A DNA stretch of 64,000 nt, taken from contig JAJEKV010000009.1 in NCBI GenBank assembly GCA_021234155.1, forward strand, positions 13,336,546 through 13,400,545. The letters run 5' to 3'. The stretch comes from Isoetes taiwanensis. Lineage: Eukaryota; Streptophyta; Lycopodiopsida; Isoetales; Isoetaceae. The number at the start of each line of letters is the position of its first letter. Within the stretch, counting starts at the first letter, position 1. The notes beneath the pieces were generated by a model that ran no database searches, was not told the DNA's origin, and saw only the letters and a list, made by a program, of their open reading frames with translations. The position numbers and the translations under genes were made by a program. Shown piece after piece: positions 33,581-45,563 of this stretch.

Positions 33581-34608
33581 TTGGGTCTGTATGCGTGTTG
33601 GAAGGGACTGGAGTGTGAGGTTGTAATGCCAAGGCCTAGAGTAGAGATTGATCCAAGTCAGACATACTCTGTTGATGAGCTCAGAAGATTGAGGCAAAAT
33701 GAGTACAGGCGGAGATGGTATGCGGAGTTGTCTCAAGAGAGGAGAGATGAGTTGAGGCAGCAGAGAAGGGGTTCAGGTGGTCATCGGGTGGGGGGATTGG
33801 GTGGCAGACATACTGAGGAAGAGGGTGTGAGCGGGCAGCAGATGCCAAGAGATGTGGAGAGTGTTCCAGAAGTGGTGGTTGTGCCAAGCATGGCAATTAT
33901 ACATTGGCAACGGCATATACAAAGGATGCAAGCTCGTCCTATTCCATCTGGTAGTGAATTCACGTGGAACAGATTTTGTGTGCATTGTCATATTGCGTTA
34001 CTGCGTGGTGAGAGTGATACTTTTTGTTGCAATCGGGGAGGGCGTATCCTAGTAAAGCTACCTGAATTGCCTGCTTCGCTGAGGGATGTTTATGAGCAAG
34101 CAGGATTTAGTGTGAAAAGTCGTGCATTAAACCATCTGTTTGCCTTCACTGGGCTTGGCGTTGCTGAGTTTCTGCGGTTAGGGATGCCATCCTCAATTGC
34201 TTTAATGGGTAGGACATACCACAAAATACATCCTACGTCAAAACCTGGCCAGCCGCCGTTACATTGGTATATTCATGAGAGTAGTGCGAGGGAGCGGGTT
34301 GCAGAGAGCAAGTTATTGCCTGTTGCTTAGGTGACACGAATAGCAGCGACTCTAGAGGCTATTAATCCTTACTGTCGCACGATAAGGTGAGTAAAGCAAA
34401 TGCGCTTGAAGTCCGTATTCATGACATTGAATGGGGCAGTTGCGAGTGATGAAGTTGCTGCCATAGTGCATGCAAACAACTTAGTCACAATTAATCCAAG
34501 GACAACGGTTTTTTGGCTTCACTAGACGACCAGTTTTCATGAGCATACTGCATCCGCAGTATGAACCCTTGCAATATTCGCTTATATTTCCAGCTGGCAC
34601 GGCGGGGT
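33581..34608 (+). pseudogene. Helitron Rep/helicase, N-terminal part
   Basis: This is the N-terminal region of a plant Helitron Rep-helicase, which nicks and transfers single strands during rolling-circle-like transposition. The frame from 33581 (or Met at 33626, MPRPRVEIDPSQ) has a basic arginine-rich helix (YRRRWYAELSQERRDELRQQ), then a Cys-rich element FCVHCHIALL..FCCNRGG. After the stop at 34328-34330, coding-like sequence goes on in pieces to SILHPQYEPLQYSLIFPAGTAG at about 34540-34605. That is the conserved segment ahead of the Rep domain. The LTR element at 34609 cuts it there, and the protein resumes at 47196. Confidence 0.8.
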
Positions 34609-34666
34609 TGTGACGTTCCAACATAATATACGTCCCGAATACGTATATTATACTGCCACGTCACCC

Positions 34667-34864
34667 GTACATGTCACGGATGACATGTACTTGCGAGACG
34701 TATAGGGTTGCACCTAGGGGGCAAGGGTTGCACCTAGGGGGCAACATTGAATGTTGTGCATGTTAAATAAACATACACAATTAATAACCCCATGGACCCC
34801 ATTGCCAAATGGCTAAATCCCATTTGGCCAATATCTAACCTAACCCTAAGGGTTTCTATAAAAG
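34667..34864 (+). promoter_or_regulatory. LTR promoter region: hairpin, repeats and TATA box
   Basis: A perfect 10-bp inverted repeat, GTACATGTCA-CGGA-TGACATGTAC, lies at 34667-34690. It is followed by two copies of GGGTTGCACCTAGGGGGCAA and a TATAAAAG box at 34857-34864. Just downstream are AAACCCTAAACC telo-box-like motifs. The 3' LTR keeps the same layout, with TATAAAAG at 45815-45822. TGACG motifs near the LTR start resemble as-1 type sites. Transcription probably starts about 30 bases after the TATA box. Confidence 0.65.
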
Positions 34865-36500
34865 GGCTTTCCCCTTAAACCCTAAACCTTTCTTCTCTTT
34901 GCATTTTAGGGTTTTTCCTAGAGCTCCTTTCCTCTCTCGAGTTCAGGGTCCTCTTGAGCCATTTCGGCCAAGTATGGACTTCAATCCGCATTGCTGAGCT
35001 CCGGAAAGCCGGATTTGCACAACAGATTATCGATTAGCAGCCATCTTCAAAGAAGATCGGAGCATGGATGCCTTCCGAGGGTCGAGAGCGGGTCAAGGAG
35101 CGGTATCTAGTTGTTCTCATTTGTGCAAAGCCGCCTTTGGGCAAGGCAATAGGCTGGTTTTAGTATGTTAGATCAACTCTAGAGGCCTTATAGATCCCGA
35201 GATCATAAGCCCTAACTAAGGAACCTAACTCTGTTGTTTAGGTAGATAGATTAGATGATATTCTCTATTTCAGTTCTGTGATGTTGGTTTGGGTGCATAT
35301 TCACACGGGGGGTGACTCCAGGCAACGAGAGCTGTTGGATAGGCATATTCACCCCTTATTCCTTAATCTACACCGTACGTAAAATTCCTCGTTTGTGGGG
35401 TATGCAAGTACAAAATTTGCTATACTGTATAACAAGATTTGCAAAATACTATAAGATTTGAAGCAAAATACTATATGGTGTTGATTTTGTACGTGCAAAA
35501 TATAATTATAAGGGCTCTCGCTGCCCTACGTCACCCCCCGTGTGAATATGCACCCAAACCAAAGGGGGTTTAAGGGGGATTTTAATTTAAATGTGTTGGA
35601 TCCAATGGTTGTGATAATTAATGTTAATGGTAGTTATGTGTTGGTTGTTATATTAAAAAAAAATTTGGGCCCTTCGGGCCCTAAAAAAACCAAACATATG
35701 TAAAAACATGTAAACATGCAAAACATGTAGCAAATATGTAATATCTAATATCTAGCATTATAACAAAAAAAAAAAAAAAAAAAAAAAAAACTAATATGAA
35801 GCCTGAGTAACTATAATATTATAGCATAATGTAACTTAATTACATACGCTTTAAAAGCATATTATTTAAAAATTTATTAAGCCATTGAAGACAGCAAGAG
35901 TATTATAGCAATTTTGAAGCACTCAAAATAGATAGCGGCTTAAGATACGATATACATCTTCGTTGATTTGCCTATCAAACAGTCTGCAGAGGGCAGTTAG
36001 CCTATTTACTTGCGCAAGTAAACCCAACCAACCAACCAACCAACCATAATAACAACACATCAATAGGGTCTTCGCCATGCGCAGGTGGTGGTTGCGCTGA
36101 TGGTGGCAGGACTAATTGAACTTGATCTTCATTTATTGGATTCTCTAGTACAAGAATGTTGGATCAACATCATGTTGACTTCGGCATCAAGAAATGCCAT
36201 GTGGAATTGATGGATTGAGAGATTCTATAGTCTGCATGAACGTAAAGGAAAGAAATTGGTTAGATTGATATTAATTTAGAAAATAGAATTTTACTAGTGA
36301 AATAAAATTGAATCAATAAAAGCTTTTGACACTGATATGCTCTACAATAATGTTTTATTCACAAACCTTTAGTAACAAAATAAAATTGAATCAAATAAAA
36401 GCTTTAGACATTGATATGCTTGACAATAATGTTTTATTCACAAACCATTGCATGAAAGACAACAACATCAACGTTACTCTGCAGTAACAATTGGTGAGGT

Positions 36501-36785
36501 TCATAAAGAACTTAGTGACACTTTCTCACGGGTTGCCTGGCTTTGGTTTAACAAGTGAAGAGAATCGGCCAGTTTGGTGATGTGGAGTAGATTTCCTGTA
36601 ACAGTCAGTGAAGCGAGATCAAGGATAGAGGTTTTGAAGCAAGCTTGCTCTGTTAGCATTCCACGTGTTACTTCAGCTACAGCTATTTCTCTTTCACAAT
36701 GAAACCATTGTTTATCAATCCATATGATTTTGGATGCTCCATATGGCCACTGTTTGACTGATCTGCACGACTCAGAAAGCGGCAT
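36501..36785 (-). other. Open frame of 94 codons in the inserted cargo
   Basis: The minus-strand frame starts MPLSESCRSVKQWPYGASKI and contains KQWFHCEREIAVAEVTRG and DLASLTVTGNLLHITKLAD, a helical, protein-like composition. Part of its upstream DNA matches 11580-11625. I do not recognise the family. It may be a captured gene piece. Confidence 0.35.
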
Positions 36786-37152
36786 GGAATAATCCGCCTG
36801 TTATGTGCACAAGAATCCATTTGTTGATTGAAGCTAAAGGCTGGTTACTATGAATAATCCAGCAGGCCAGGAATATCCAAGAAGTTGGAAGCAAACAGAG
36901 GGCCTAAAACTCTAAACTCTTTTAGAATCTGCAACAAATCTTAGAACAGACAAAGTGAAGGAAACAAAGGCGGGTTTTGCAGCATTGCATTGTAGAATCA
37001 GAAAACCAATATCTTGTAAAAAATACCATTATATTAACTGAAGAAACATTAAAAAAACAAATACCTTTGTAAATGTGAGCAAAAAATCCATCTCGTGATA
37101 ACCTTCCATCAGCAAACATCCACTCCGGCAACAAGAATCCAAGAGGGCAAGT

Positions 37153-37297
37153 ACACATGCACATGCGCATGCACATGCACATGCACATGCACAAGCAGAA
37201 TACACATGCACATGCACATGCACACACGTGCACATGCACATGCACATGCACACACGTGCACATGCACGTGCACATGCACATGCATACACATGCGCAG
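37153..37297. repeat. (ATGCAC)n microsatellite, inverted copy of 11011-11145
   Basis: Hexanucleotide ATGCAC repeats with a few variant units sit in the same flanking context as the copy at 11 kb, reversed. The overlapping open frames are artefacts of the repeat. Confidence 0.9.
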
Positions 37298-38423
37298 TGT
37301 TCATGCACAAACATGCAGAGAAAGACAACAACCCTCGGATTGTTTTAGCCAATGAAAATTAACGGCCCATAAAGGGTGCACTCTAGAAATACTATTTAGT
37401 ACACCTCAATGAATACAACAACGAAATCATAGAAAAACCATGTGAAAAAGCGTATAAAAAACAAAAAGTAACCCCCTGTTATTATGCTACATATTCACTC
37501 TGTGATCTCCATGTATTGGGAAGGGGGGTAGAGACCTAAAGCTGTGTAGCAGATGATCCTAGGGTTCCCAATTATATGCGGCCCGTGCACAGGAGCCCGC
37601 CTGGTTGTGGGTGAAGGGGCTAGGCCGGTTGATAAGGAGGAACTTGTCTCATCACGGACTGACCCCTCTGGTAGTAAGGCCTATCGGGGGGTCTCAGGGC
37701 TAGGGCTTAATGGCTTGTCACCGTGTGGGCAAGGCAAGGCATGAGCTCGACACTCGTGGGGTGGTGGATATGACCTTCCAGTGAGTTCAAGTCGAATACG
37801 GGCAGTGGCCCTCTAGCCGCCTGTGATGAGCATGGATGCCTCTGGAGGAGAGGCAACTCTCTTCCTGCCTCATCGGGACTGGGGAGATGCAACCCAAGTA
37901 GTAGTAGCCCCTCGGCTATTCACCCGGAAAGTACGGTCAAGTCCCAACACTTTTCAGCCTACTCGCAAAGTGTGCACCTGGAGGGGCGGATGGAGTGGAC
38001 TACCCTAAGCCATGTTCTATGCCAGCCAAATCCATTGCCATGAATTCATGCTCAATGAACTCGAGACCCTAGCCGCCACCATCCCCCGAGTCCGAGCCCG
38101 GGTAGGATCTCCCCTCTTGTTATTTATGTTATGTGATGATGTTATTTCTATGGTATTGCTATCTCGCGTGATGTATTGTATTCACCTCTCGAGGTACTTG
38201 TATTTGTTTACTGTTAGTTGTGCTCACGTTTGTTTATTCACGCTTCCGCAGATAGGTCGACCCGATGGAAGACGGGTGAATGACACATCCATTCTTCCCT
38301 TGCTGGCTCATCCCGATGGGAGTGGAGTCAGTGGATGGCCCCCGCCGCTGTAGCCGCCAGGGGAATGCTCCTCCTTCAATAATGCGATGTGGGCATCGTT
38401 ATAAGGAGTAGGGGACATCACAG

Positions 38424-38435
38424 TGGTATCAGAGC
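38424..38435 (+). other. Primer binding site for initiator tRNA-Met
   Basis: TGGTATCAGAGC starts two bases after the 5' LTR end. It is the standard complement of the 3' end of plant initiator tRNA-Met, used by many Ty1/copia and Ty3/gypsy elements to prime minus-strand synthesis. Confidence 0.95.
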
Positions 38436-38635
38436 ATGATCTTGGTAGCCCAGGATCGAGCACTGACCATTTTCCTTAGGACTAACAGTAGACTTCCAGT
38501 CTTGGGAACAACCTCCTAAGCAAGAACCTCGAAAATTGGGAAAATTTTTTCCCAATTGTAGTCAAAGAATAGGTTAATGCTAAGAGTAGTGATAAGTTTT
38601 AGCAAAACCCAACCTAAAATGGCCAAAAGAGGTGA

Positions 38636-39692
38636 CCCCTCACGAGTGCTTGGACCAATTTGGTTTGCAAACCGATTCGACCCTGGCGCCTTTGTGTGTG
38701 AGTGGTGGACCCATATTGACCTAGTTAAATGTATAATTTAGCTAAACTAATGGTGCAGTTCAGCTTATCTCCTTGATTCTAGCTAGTTTTGCATATTATA
38801 ACACTAAGAAACCCCTTGTAAATTGAAAATTGGACCCCAAAAAGAGGTGACCCCTCACAGAGTGCGCCCAGACCAATTTGGTTTGCAAACCAATTCGACC
38901 ACGGCGCACTTGGTGAGTGGTCAAAACTTTGAACCTTCGTAACTTGAGTTATACAGCTCCAAATCGCCTGAAATTTGTTGCGTTAGGACCATTAAAGAGT
39001 CTAGAATCCATTTATGACCTCAAATTAGGCTAAAAATATTAAATCCTTCTCAAAATAACCAAAATAGATCAAACCTAAATTCTGTCTCCCAAACTACAGT
39101 TTATTTAGAAATAGAAGCAATAGCTTTTAAGGTACAAGGTTAGAGCCACAGAAGGGCAAGGAGCACGACTTTTGAAGACATTGAAGACCCAGGTGACCCA
39201 AGAGAGGAAGCACTATGGCAAACACCTCTACAAACGAAGCGAGCAGTACAGGGCACAACCGACCTATCAACAATCTTCATCGAATGGAAGACATACGTTA
39301 ATCATGTTTTGATCATGTTAATGTGTTAAATCAGGTGTAAGTAGAATGTGTTACTAAGTTCTGCAGTTGGAATTAACAAAGTTGGAGCAAAACTCAGTGT
39401 TTTTGGCCCCACCCCTCACAGAGTAGTGCCCGGCCACTTAGGATTATATTCCTAACTGCCTCTCGCGCACAAGACCTTTGTGTGAGTGGTTGAGCACTGA
39501 TCTATGCCAAAACTTGTCCAAATGCAGAAAGTAAGCACACCATTCGACTCAGCTCACCATAATTAGTAGGATTTGAACCCTAGTTTGTAGAAATTGCCCA
39601 ACCCTAACTCACATGGAGCCCCACCCCTCACAGAGTGCGCCCAGGCCACTTAGGATCATATTCCTAACTGCCTCTCGCGCACTGTGTGAGTG
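38636..39692 (+). repeat. Four related hairpin modules in the LTR element leader
   Basis: Modules at about 38636-38706, 38851-38920, 39412-39490 and 39623-39692 each open with CCCCTCAC and close with GTGAGTGG. In module 4, CTCACAGAGTGCGC (39627-39640) pairs with GCGCACTGTGTGAG (39677-39690), with an inner TTAGGA/TCCTAA stem. Module 2 has the same outer stem type and an inner near-palindrome around GGTTTGCAAACC. Loops differ between modules 1-2 and 3-4 while the stems are kept. They lie 200-1270 bases after the primer site, where leader RNA structure could matter for packaging or translation. Confidence 0.7.
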
Positions 39693-39699
39693 GTCACAC

Positions 39700-42600
39700 C
39701 AAAATTGCCCCAATTTGTCCACACTTTCCCCAAATTAGATAGAATTTGTTGCAATAGGATCCTTAGAATGTACTCTTTAGCTTGATTAGCTTGTCTTGTG
39801 CTTAGCAATACCTTAGAATCCTAGATTTTCCTTTATCCAAAATTTTTTCTAAAATTAGGGTTTTTGCCTATAAGTAGACCACAACCCTCATTTGCATCCT
39901 ACACCTTTGCTCCTCGCTCCAAGCCGATTTTTCAGCTCCCAGAGGCGCTTCTTCATCTGTTTGATATCCCCAGCAGCTCTAGCATCATGGCAACCATCAA
40001 TGCTATTCCCTATTTTACTAGGACATCATGGCTGAGTTCCATGCAAAGATAGGTCCTTCTCTAGTAGAACTTCCCCCTTGCATAGGATACTTTAGGACAG
40101 CCTTAAGATAGACAAATACCTAGAAAATACGGCCAGCCGCTTGCCCAATTATATGTCCGTAGCTGTAGCAATTTTTCTATTCCATAGAGCCCAAACCCAG
40201 ATAGGAGAGCCATCTGCCCAACCCCTAGAGCTCGAGCCTATGGCCATGGCGGCAGTGAAGAAGAGCGATGCTTCTCGAAAATACGAGGAGGCAAAGCAGA
40301 GGAAGATGAAGGACGGGGGTCGGGCAGAGAGGACATCGGTGGCGCCGACCGGCACAAGAAAGGCAAAAGAAGCGAGCAGAACTTCAAAGCTTTGAAGAGG
40401 GGCTGAGAACCACGCAGACAACTCCACCACTTGGGCTAGGCATCACAAGCTTAACCCCGGTAATCATCCAAGGAACCGTACCTGAGCCTGCACGACATCA
40501 AGAACCCCCTCCTCCCCCAGAGTGCAGGGACATGGGCTACAGGATAAACGAGCTCCTACATCTCCTACGTCAACAACTGGACCTCGATGACTTCATCGAC
40601 CAGGAAACGCAGGAATTTCACATGAGCATAAGGGAGGCTCGGGCGCATTAATCGCCGGACATCGACGGACATAGAAGCCTACACCGCATCGCGATGATGG
40701 CACAACAGAGTTACCCACGAGGAGTTCATAGCGATCCACGACCTTCGGATGGAAATAAGAGGGAAAACAACGAAAAGCCCTACCCAAAGACCTCGGCCAG
40801 CGCACCAGTCGAACATGATAGAGGCAGTATCAACGTAACATCTCCTAAGTTCATGTTCGGCGACTACAAGGAGATTGACCAATGGACGAATAACCCAGAA
40901 GACATAGGGCTGCAATAAGAACCAGAGAGGAGGCGGGGGAGGCAGAGCACGACAAATGACGAAGGAGCCGACCTAGCCAACAACTACAGACCACTCAAAC
41001 GCAACTCAAAAGAGTGATGGCATGTGCAATGGAGATGACAACAATTCCAGGCATAGGGGAAGCATCTAACAACGAAGATTCAAAGACATGCAACAATGCC
41101 CGACTAAGTGATCGTACTCAAGCGAATCAAACGTGATTGGAGGAGGGAAAATCCTAAAGAAGTATACACAATTAAGCATATGCTCTTCTATAAATTAGAA
41201 AAGTGGATGAATTAAATTCCCAGTATAATTATATATATATGTCTATCATAAATATCGGGAGCTAACACATAGTACAAAATTAGGATCATGTTTTAGGGTT
41301 TAGTGTTTGCATCAAGAAACTCCATCGCTTCGACTGCCAAAGGATGAAGTAAAGAACCACATGTATAGCCAAGAGCAAGTGCTCAAATGGAAGAGCAAAT
41401 ATAGGAGAGAGACGACCAGTGCAACTAGAAGGCAGCATAGCAATGAAGATCGTCATAACGTCTAAGCCATCACATTGAGGAGATCAAACAGGTACGATGA
41501 GAAGCTCGATGGAGAAGCGAATAGGAGAACCGAGCCAAAGAATCGACAAATCAACTTCTTAATTACGAGTCTAGCCAAAGGGATTGTGCACAACTTCAAG
41601 AGGCGCCTCCAAAGATCTTTAGACATTGTGAAGGGGAAGCAATTATTGCCCAAGAACAACATTAAGAAGTAGACTGGAACGCCGAAGCATCAACGACCAT
41701 CACATCCTTAGTTAGCATGTGAAGCAGAAGCAAGTTGTGCCGCATCCGACGCATTATTGGAGAGCTCAAAATATCAAAGAGTCTACCAATCGAAAGCGAG
41801 AGCTGACATATAAATAGGAGGATATAGATCTTCAACACCAGCGCACTAGGAGGAACATCGACAACAACGCCATGGAGTACGTGTGCACCTCGAGGGGAGA
41901 CACCAAGGGAGCCTAATAGCTTTAATAGTATTTGTAATCATAATAGTGTAAGCTATATGACTTGCATGCATATTTCCCTTTGTTATTTCCTCTCTCTCTC
42001 AGTATAACAGATCAAAGAAAAGAGATGCCGGACAATTGGAAGGCATGAAGCTTGCAGCAACATCCTCAACACTTGTCCGTCAACACGCTGAGGACTCGAA
42101 GGATGGAGTTGGCACAATAAGATCGGATCTAGAGGCATCTTTTAGCCGCCAAGATGTTTCTCAACGAAACCACCTTCAGGCTTTTGGGAAGTAACATAGA
42201 AGATTTCAAGTGGTCAACTACGCCATCAAAATCACCAACAATGGGAAGCCTCTACATCGAGGAAAGTTGACCTCTACATCGAGGAGGAGCCCGGAGTCTC
42301 GAGCAACTCGAAGAACGTTACCCTCAAGAAGGCAGCGAGTGGATGAGCTGCGAGCAAGATTGAGACTTATGGATGACGACATCCATAATGGGAGTGGAAG
42401 GCATTTCTAGATTTTCTCATGAAGGGACCACGATTGGGAAGGAAATGCATAGGAGTAACTAAAATTATACATGATTGTTAACAGACATCCAACATATTGA
42501 AACCACTTCATGAGACTGATCACCTCGCTAAGAAGGAATCATTACTAGGATAATTGTTGACCATGTATAAAGCTAGTACCTCCAAGGAATAATCCAATCG

Positions 42601-44360
42601 AATGAAAAGAAGTAATCTAACAAGTCCGGCCAACTTGTTATGATGACATCAATTCAATTGATAGGAATATTCCAAGAGAGTAAATAACTAAGAAAAGGGG
42701 GATATTTAGAATATAAAATTAAATAGCACATGAAAGGCACATCGAGAAATAAGAAACATATTAATCACATAGTCTCTTGAGGCAAAAAGAATTGTCATGA
42801 TAATAAAACCTTGCAATTTAGAATTGTTCTAAATAATTCAATAACTCATCGCTTAGGGATAGATATGTTAAACATGATGGCTGCATCCATCATAGATGAT
42901 TAAATATGTTAGCTAAGGCTAGTAAATTAATGTGTTAGGTAAGAAGCATATAACCTCTTAAGGTAAATAGAATAACTAAGATGTTATGACAACATCAATT
43001 AAGGGGATAGGATACATTGAGGTGTAGGACCACTTTCTTATGAAGAAAGTGGGGGGGCTCAATCTTAGGACTGAACCTACCTACATCTTAGGGGTTGAAT
43101 CGCCATCCAATTAGTCGACCCTTAGAATAGAGTTCCTTTCGCAAGTAGCCAAAGCACATAGAGCGTAAGATGGATAGATGCTTAATGTCTATGTGTCCTT
43201 CAGCATGCAAGATTAATGCGGTAACCAACTGCACCAAAGCAGGGGAGCGAATCAATGGAAGCAATGCAACGGCCAAGTCGTCTCCAAATTAGTCGACACC
43301 GACTCAATGGGGAGATGTATTCTAGCCTTAGCGGGTGCGACAACTAAGGTGGGGAGAGGCTTTGCATAAATTTCTTAGGCCATGATCTATTGTTTGCATT
43401 CGCATCTAGGAATGAGCTAGTAGCCTAGCTCTTAATTAAATTATTCAGGGTTGTCAACCCCATATAACTACATAAATTATATAATCTTAAATATGTTATC
43501 ATGCAGGGCATCGATAGCACTCCATGATGGCATGTATCATAAGCTTTAATGCCTTGTTGATAAATTATATGTTCATAATAGCTGCATAGATAGTTTTGTC
43601 TTGTGTAGATATCTCAGTATCGAGATAAAGTAAGATAATAATTACATAAAATCTTAGTTAAACCTTCGCAAGGATGTAATTCCTTCCAAAGGCATTTAAG
43701 TAACTTTCATAGGATCCTGACAAATATAATAAGAATTTGTCTATCTTTCCATAAGTATAGCAAATATAAAGTATATACATGTAAGGTTGATACATCACCA
43801 ACCAAGTAGCGAGCGAGAGTCATACGCTCAACACTTGGATCCGATGATATAAATCCTAGCCATATGATAAACAATTAAAATACGTTTCAAACTAAGTATG
43901 GCATCGATAATCGTATGATGACATATCTTAAAGGTCGTAAAGTTATCATATAATAGTTAGTTAAATATAATACTATTGGAAGCAATATATCCAATACTAC
44001 TATAATGCTAATATAAGAATATTACCGTAAGGTAATTAATATAATTGCATGCATTAGGGAAGTCTAAAGCAGATCATGCGGGGTCCAAGACCGTAATGTT
44101 TATTTAAGACGTTAACGGATGCTAGTCGACATGCAAATGCTTGGTGGAGGAAGTACAAAGATATCCTCTAGCGGCAAAGAGGCCGGTGCCAAGAGCATAG
44201 CGACAAGCTCTGCATCGAAAATTGCATAGATGAAGCTCTGCATCGGCGGTTAGGCTGAAGCTCTGCATCGGCGATTACAGCATCAGCTGAAGCTCTGCAT
44301 CGACAATTGCAAGAAGCTTGCTCCAAGGTGGGCTAGACAATTCAGGATAACCAAAAGAGT
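39700..44360. other. Interior of the LTR element without recognisable genes
   Basis: Only short frames exist, none with gag, protease or RT motifs. The stretch keeps the purine-rich composition of a former coding interior, but no domain can be named. Confidence 0.6.
44206..44312 (+). repeat. Short tandem repeat, unit GAAGCTCTGCATCG
   Basis: Four copies of (T)GAAGCTCTGCATCG with variable spacers of 7-20 bases stand just upstream of the integrase remnant. Confidence 0.75.
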
Positions 44361-44364
44361 AGGT

Positions 44365-44760
44365 AACCAATCCTATAAGTTGGACCTGCTAGCACACTTA
44401 AAGATCCATAGTGTTTTCCAGGTAAGTCTCCTAAAGAAACACATTCCTAATCCAGAGGAAGTACTGGAGAGACCAAAGTTACTGGAAACAATGGGCGATC
44501 ACCTTGAGATTGTTCCAGAGGTTCTTCTTGTCAGATCCTATAAGAAGACAAGAAGATCTCAATCCTCCAATACCCAGTGAAAGAGACACTTACAAGTGGA
44601 AGACGCTATGTGGGCACTACAAATAGATCTTGAGAAGCAGTACCCGCAACTCATGGAGCAATGCAATGGTCGGCTCGTCACCGAAGTAATCGACATCGAC
44701 ACCCAAGAAATCGGCTCAGCCTATGCTAGGTATGGGTTGCATGCGTTGTTACCGATGATG
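44365..44760 (+). pseudogene. Integrase C-terminus and chromodomain remnant
   Basis: SYKLDLLAHLKIHSVFQVSL, then LKKHIPNPEEVLERPKLLE, matches the chromovirus integrase tail (YKL.LP..LKIHPVFHVSLLKK). VPEVLLVRSYKKTRRSQ is the linker. After a stop near 44578, EDAMWALQIDLEKQYPQL resembles the end of a chromodomain (EDATWE....KYP). It is the only pol trace in the element, so the autonomous parent was probably a chromovirus. Confidence 0.75.
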
Positions 44761-45550
44761 AGACCACTACGGTGATCTCTAGGACGTGGTGTAATGTCAT
44801 TGTAGGCATGACCGCGGTTTTGCTTGCACGAGTTGGGAGGTAGATTAGAAGGTCTACTTCTGTCCCACGGAAGTAGACGACCTCGAGAGATAAGAGGTCA
44901 TTCAGGAATGCATGATAGGAAAAGCACCTCTAGTCAATGCCTACGGGGAGGGCCCTTCACGCCCCATATACGGGAAGGACCCTATCTCCCACGTTGGCCA
45001 ACTACAGGTGTAGGCATGAGTGGCATATAGGCATGATAGGGCGATGTCTCCACAGCCATGATGGAAGAAACATAATCTTCCTATGCCGGGAGATATGCCT
45101 TGCATCCATATAATTGTATTTAATGGGTGGTTCCCTAACAACCAATATCTATAATAATTAAATGTATGCTAGCGTAGTGTGGACCTGCAGCCAATAGGGG
45201 AGTCTCTGGGAGGAAGGTCACATTGCAAAAGACTTGCAACACATAATTTTGTCATGATGTGTTGTAAGGAAACGATGTGGAACCTTAAGTAGGAAATTTT
45301 GGAACTATGTTAATAATAATAATGGTGTAAGCTATAAAATTTTGTGAATAATAATAGATGATAAAGTAAGAGGGTGAAAGACTCCCTTACCATAGTATGA
45401 TATTAAACAAGGATGTGTTCTGAAAATTAAAACTTAAATATCATACCTTGGGGTAATTTTGCTATACATCCTATGTGTATTAAATGTGATTGCGTGATAT
45501 GCGGGGTTTCCAAGGTGGGGACGCGGATGATCTTTGACAAAGATCAAGTC

Positions 45551-45563
45551 AAGGTGGGGAGAA
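45551..45563 (+). other. Polypurine tract
   Basis: AAGGTGGGGAGAA directly precedes the 3' LTR start TGTGACG. It is the expected plus-strand primer position. Confidence 0.8.

Larger units (their letters stand above)
35286..37489 (-). mobile_element. Helitron-derived insertion in the 5' LTR, inverted copy of 10809-12169
   Basis: Read in reverse, this segment follows the order seen at 10809-12169: GTAGCA..AACAGGGGGTTAC, the microsatellite, the TTTAGGCCCTCTGTTTGC block, then the foldback element. The left edge coincides with the foldback terminal repeat GGTTTGGGTGC (35286). The foldback core is 35286-35560, with one arm reaching the GGGCCCTTCGGGCCC palindrome at 35667-35681. This copy has about 0.9 kb of interior that the 10 kb copy lacks. 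No Helitron 3' hairpin remains at its right edge. Confidence 0.8.
34609..38422 (+). repeat. 5' LTR, split by a 2.2 kb insertion
   Basis: The LTR occupies 34609-35285 and 37490-38422, about 1610 bp in total, against 1632 bp for the 3' LTR. The break point corresponds to about 46246 in the 3' LTR. The inserted segment 35286-37489 is Helitron-derived. Confidence 0.9.

Noticed and set aside
33581-34330. A 249-codon frame that could be read as an independent host gene
   Set aside because: Its Cys-rich and arginine-rich N-terminal layout, and the continuation into the Helitron Rep at 47196 after removal of the LTR element, show that it is part of the Helitron protein.
40141-42410. Short frames inside the LTR element as gag remnants
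   Set aside because: No capsid or zinc-knuckle pattern is visible, and the frames are short and of random-looking composition.
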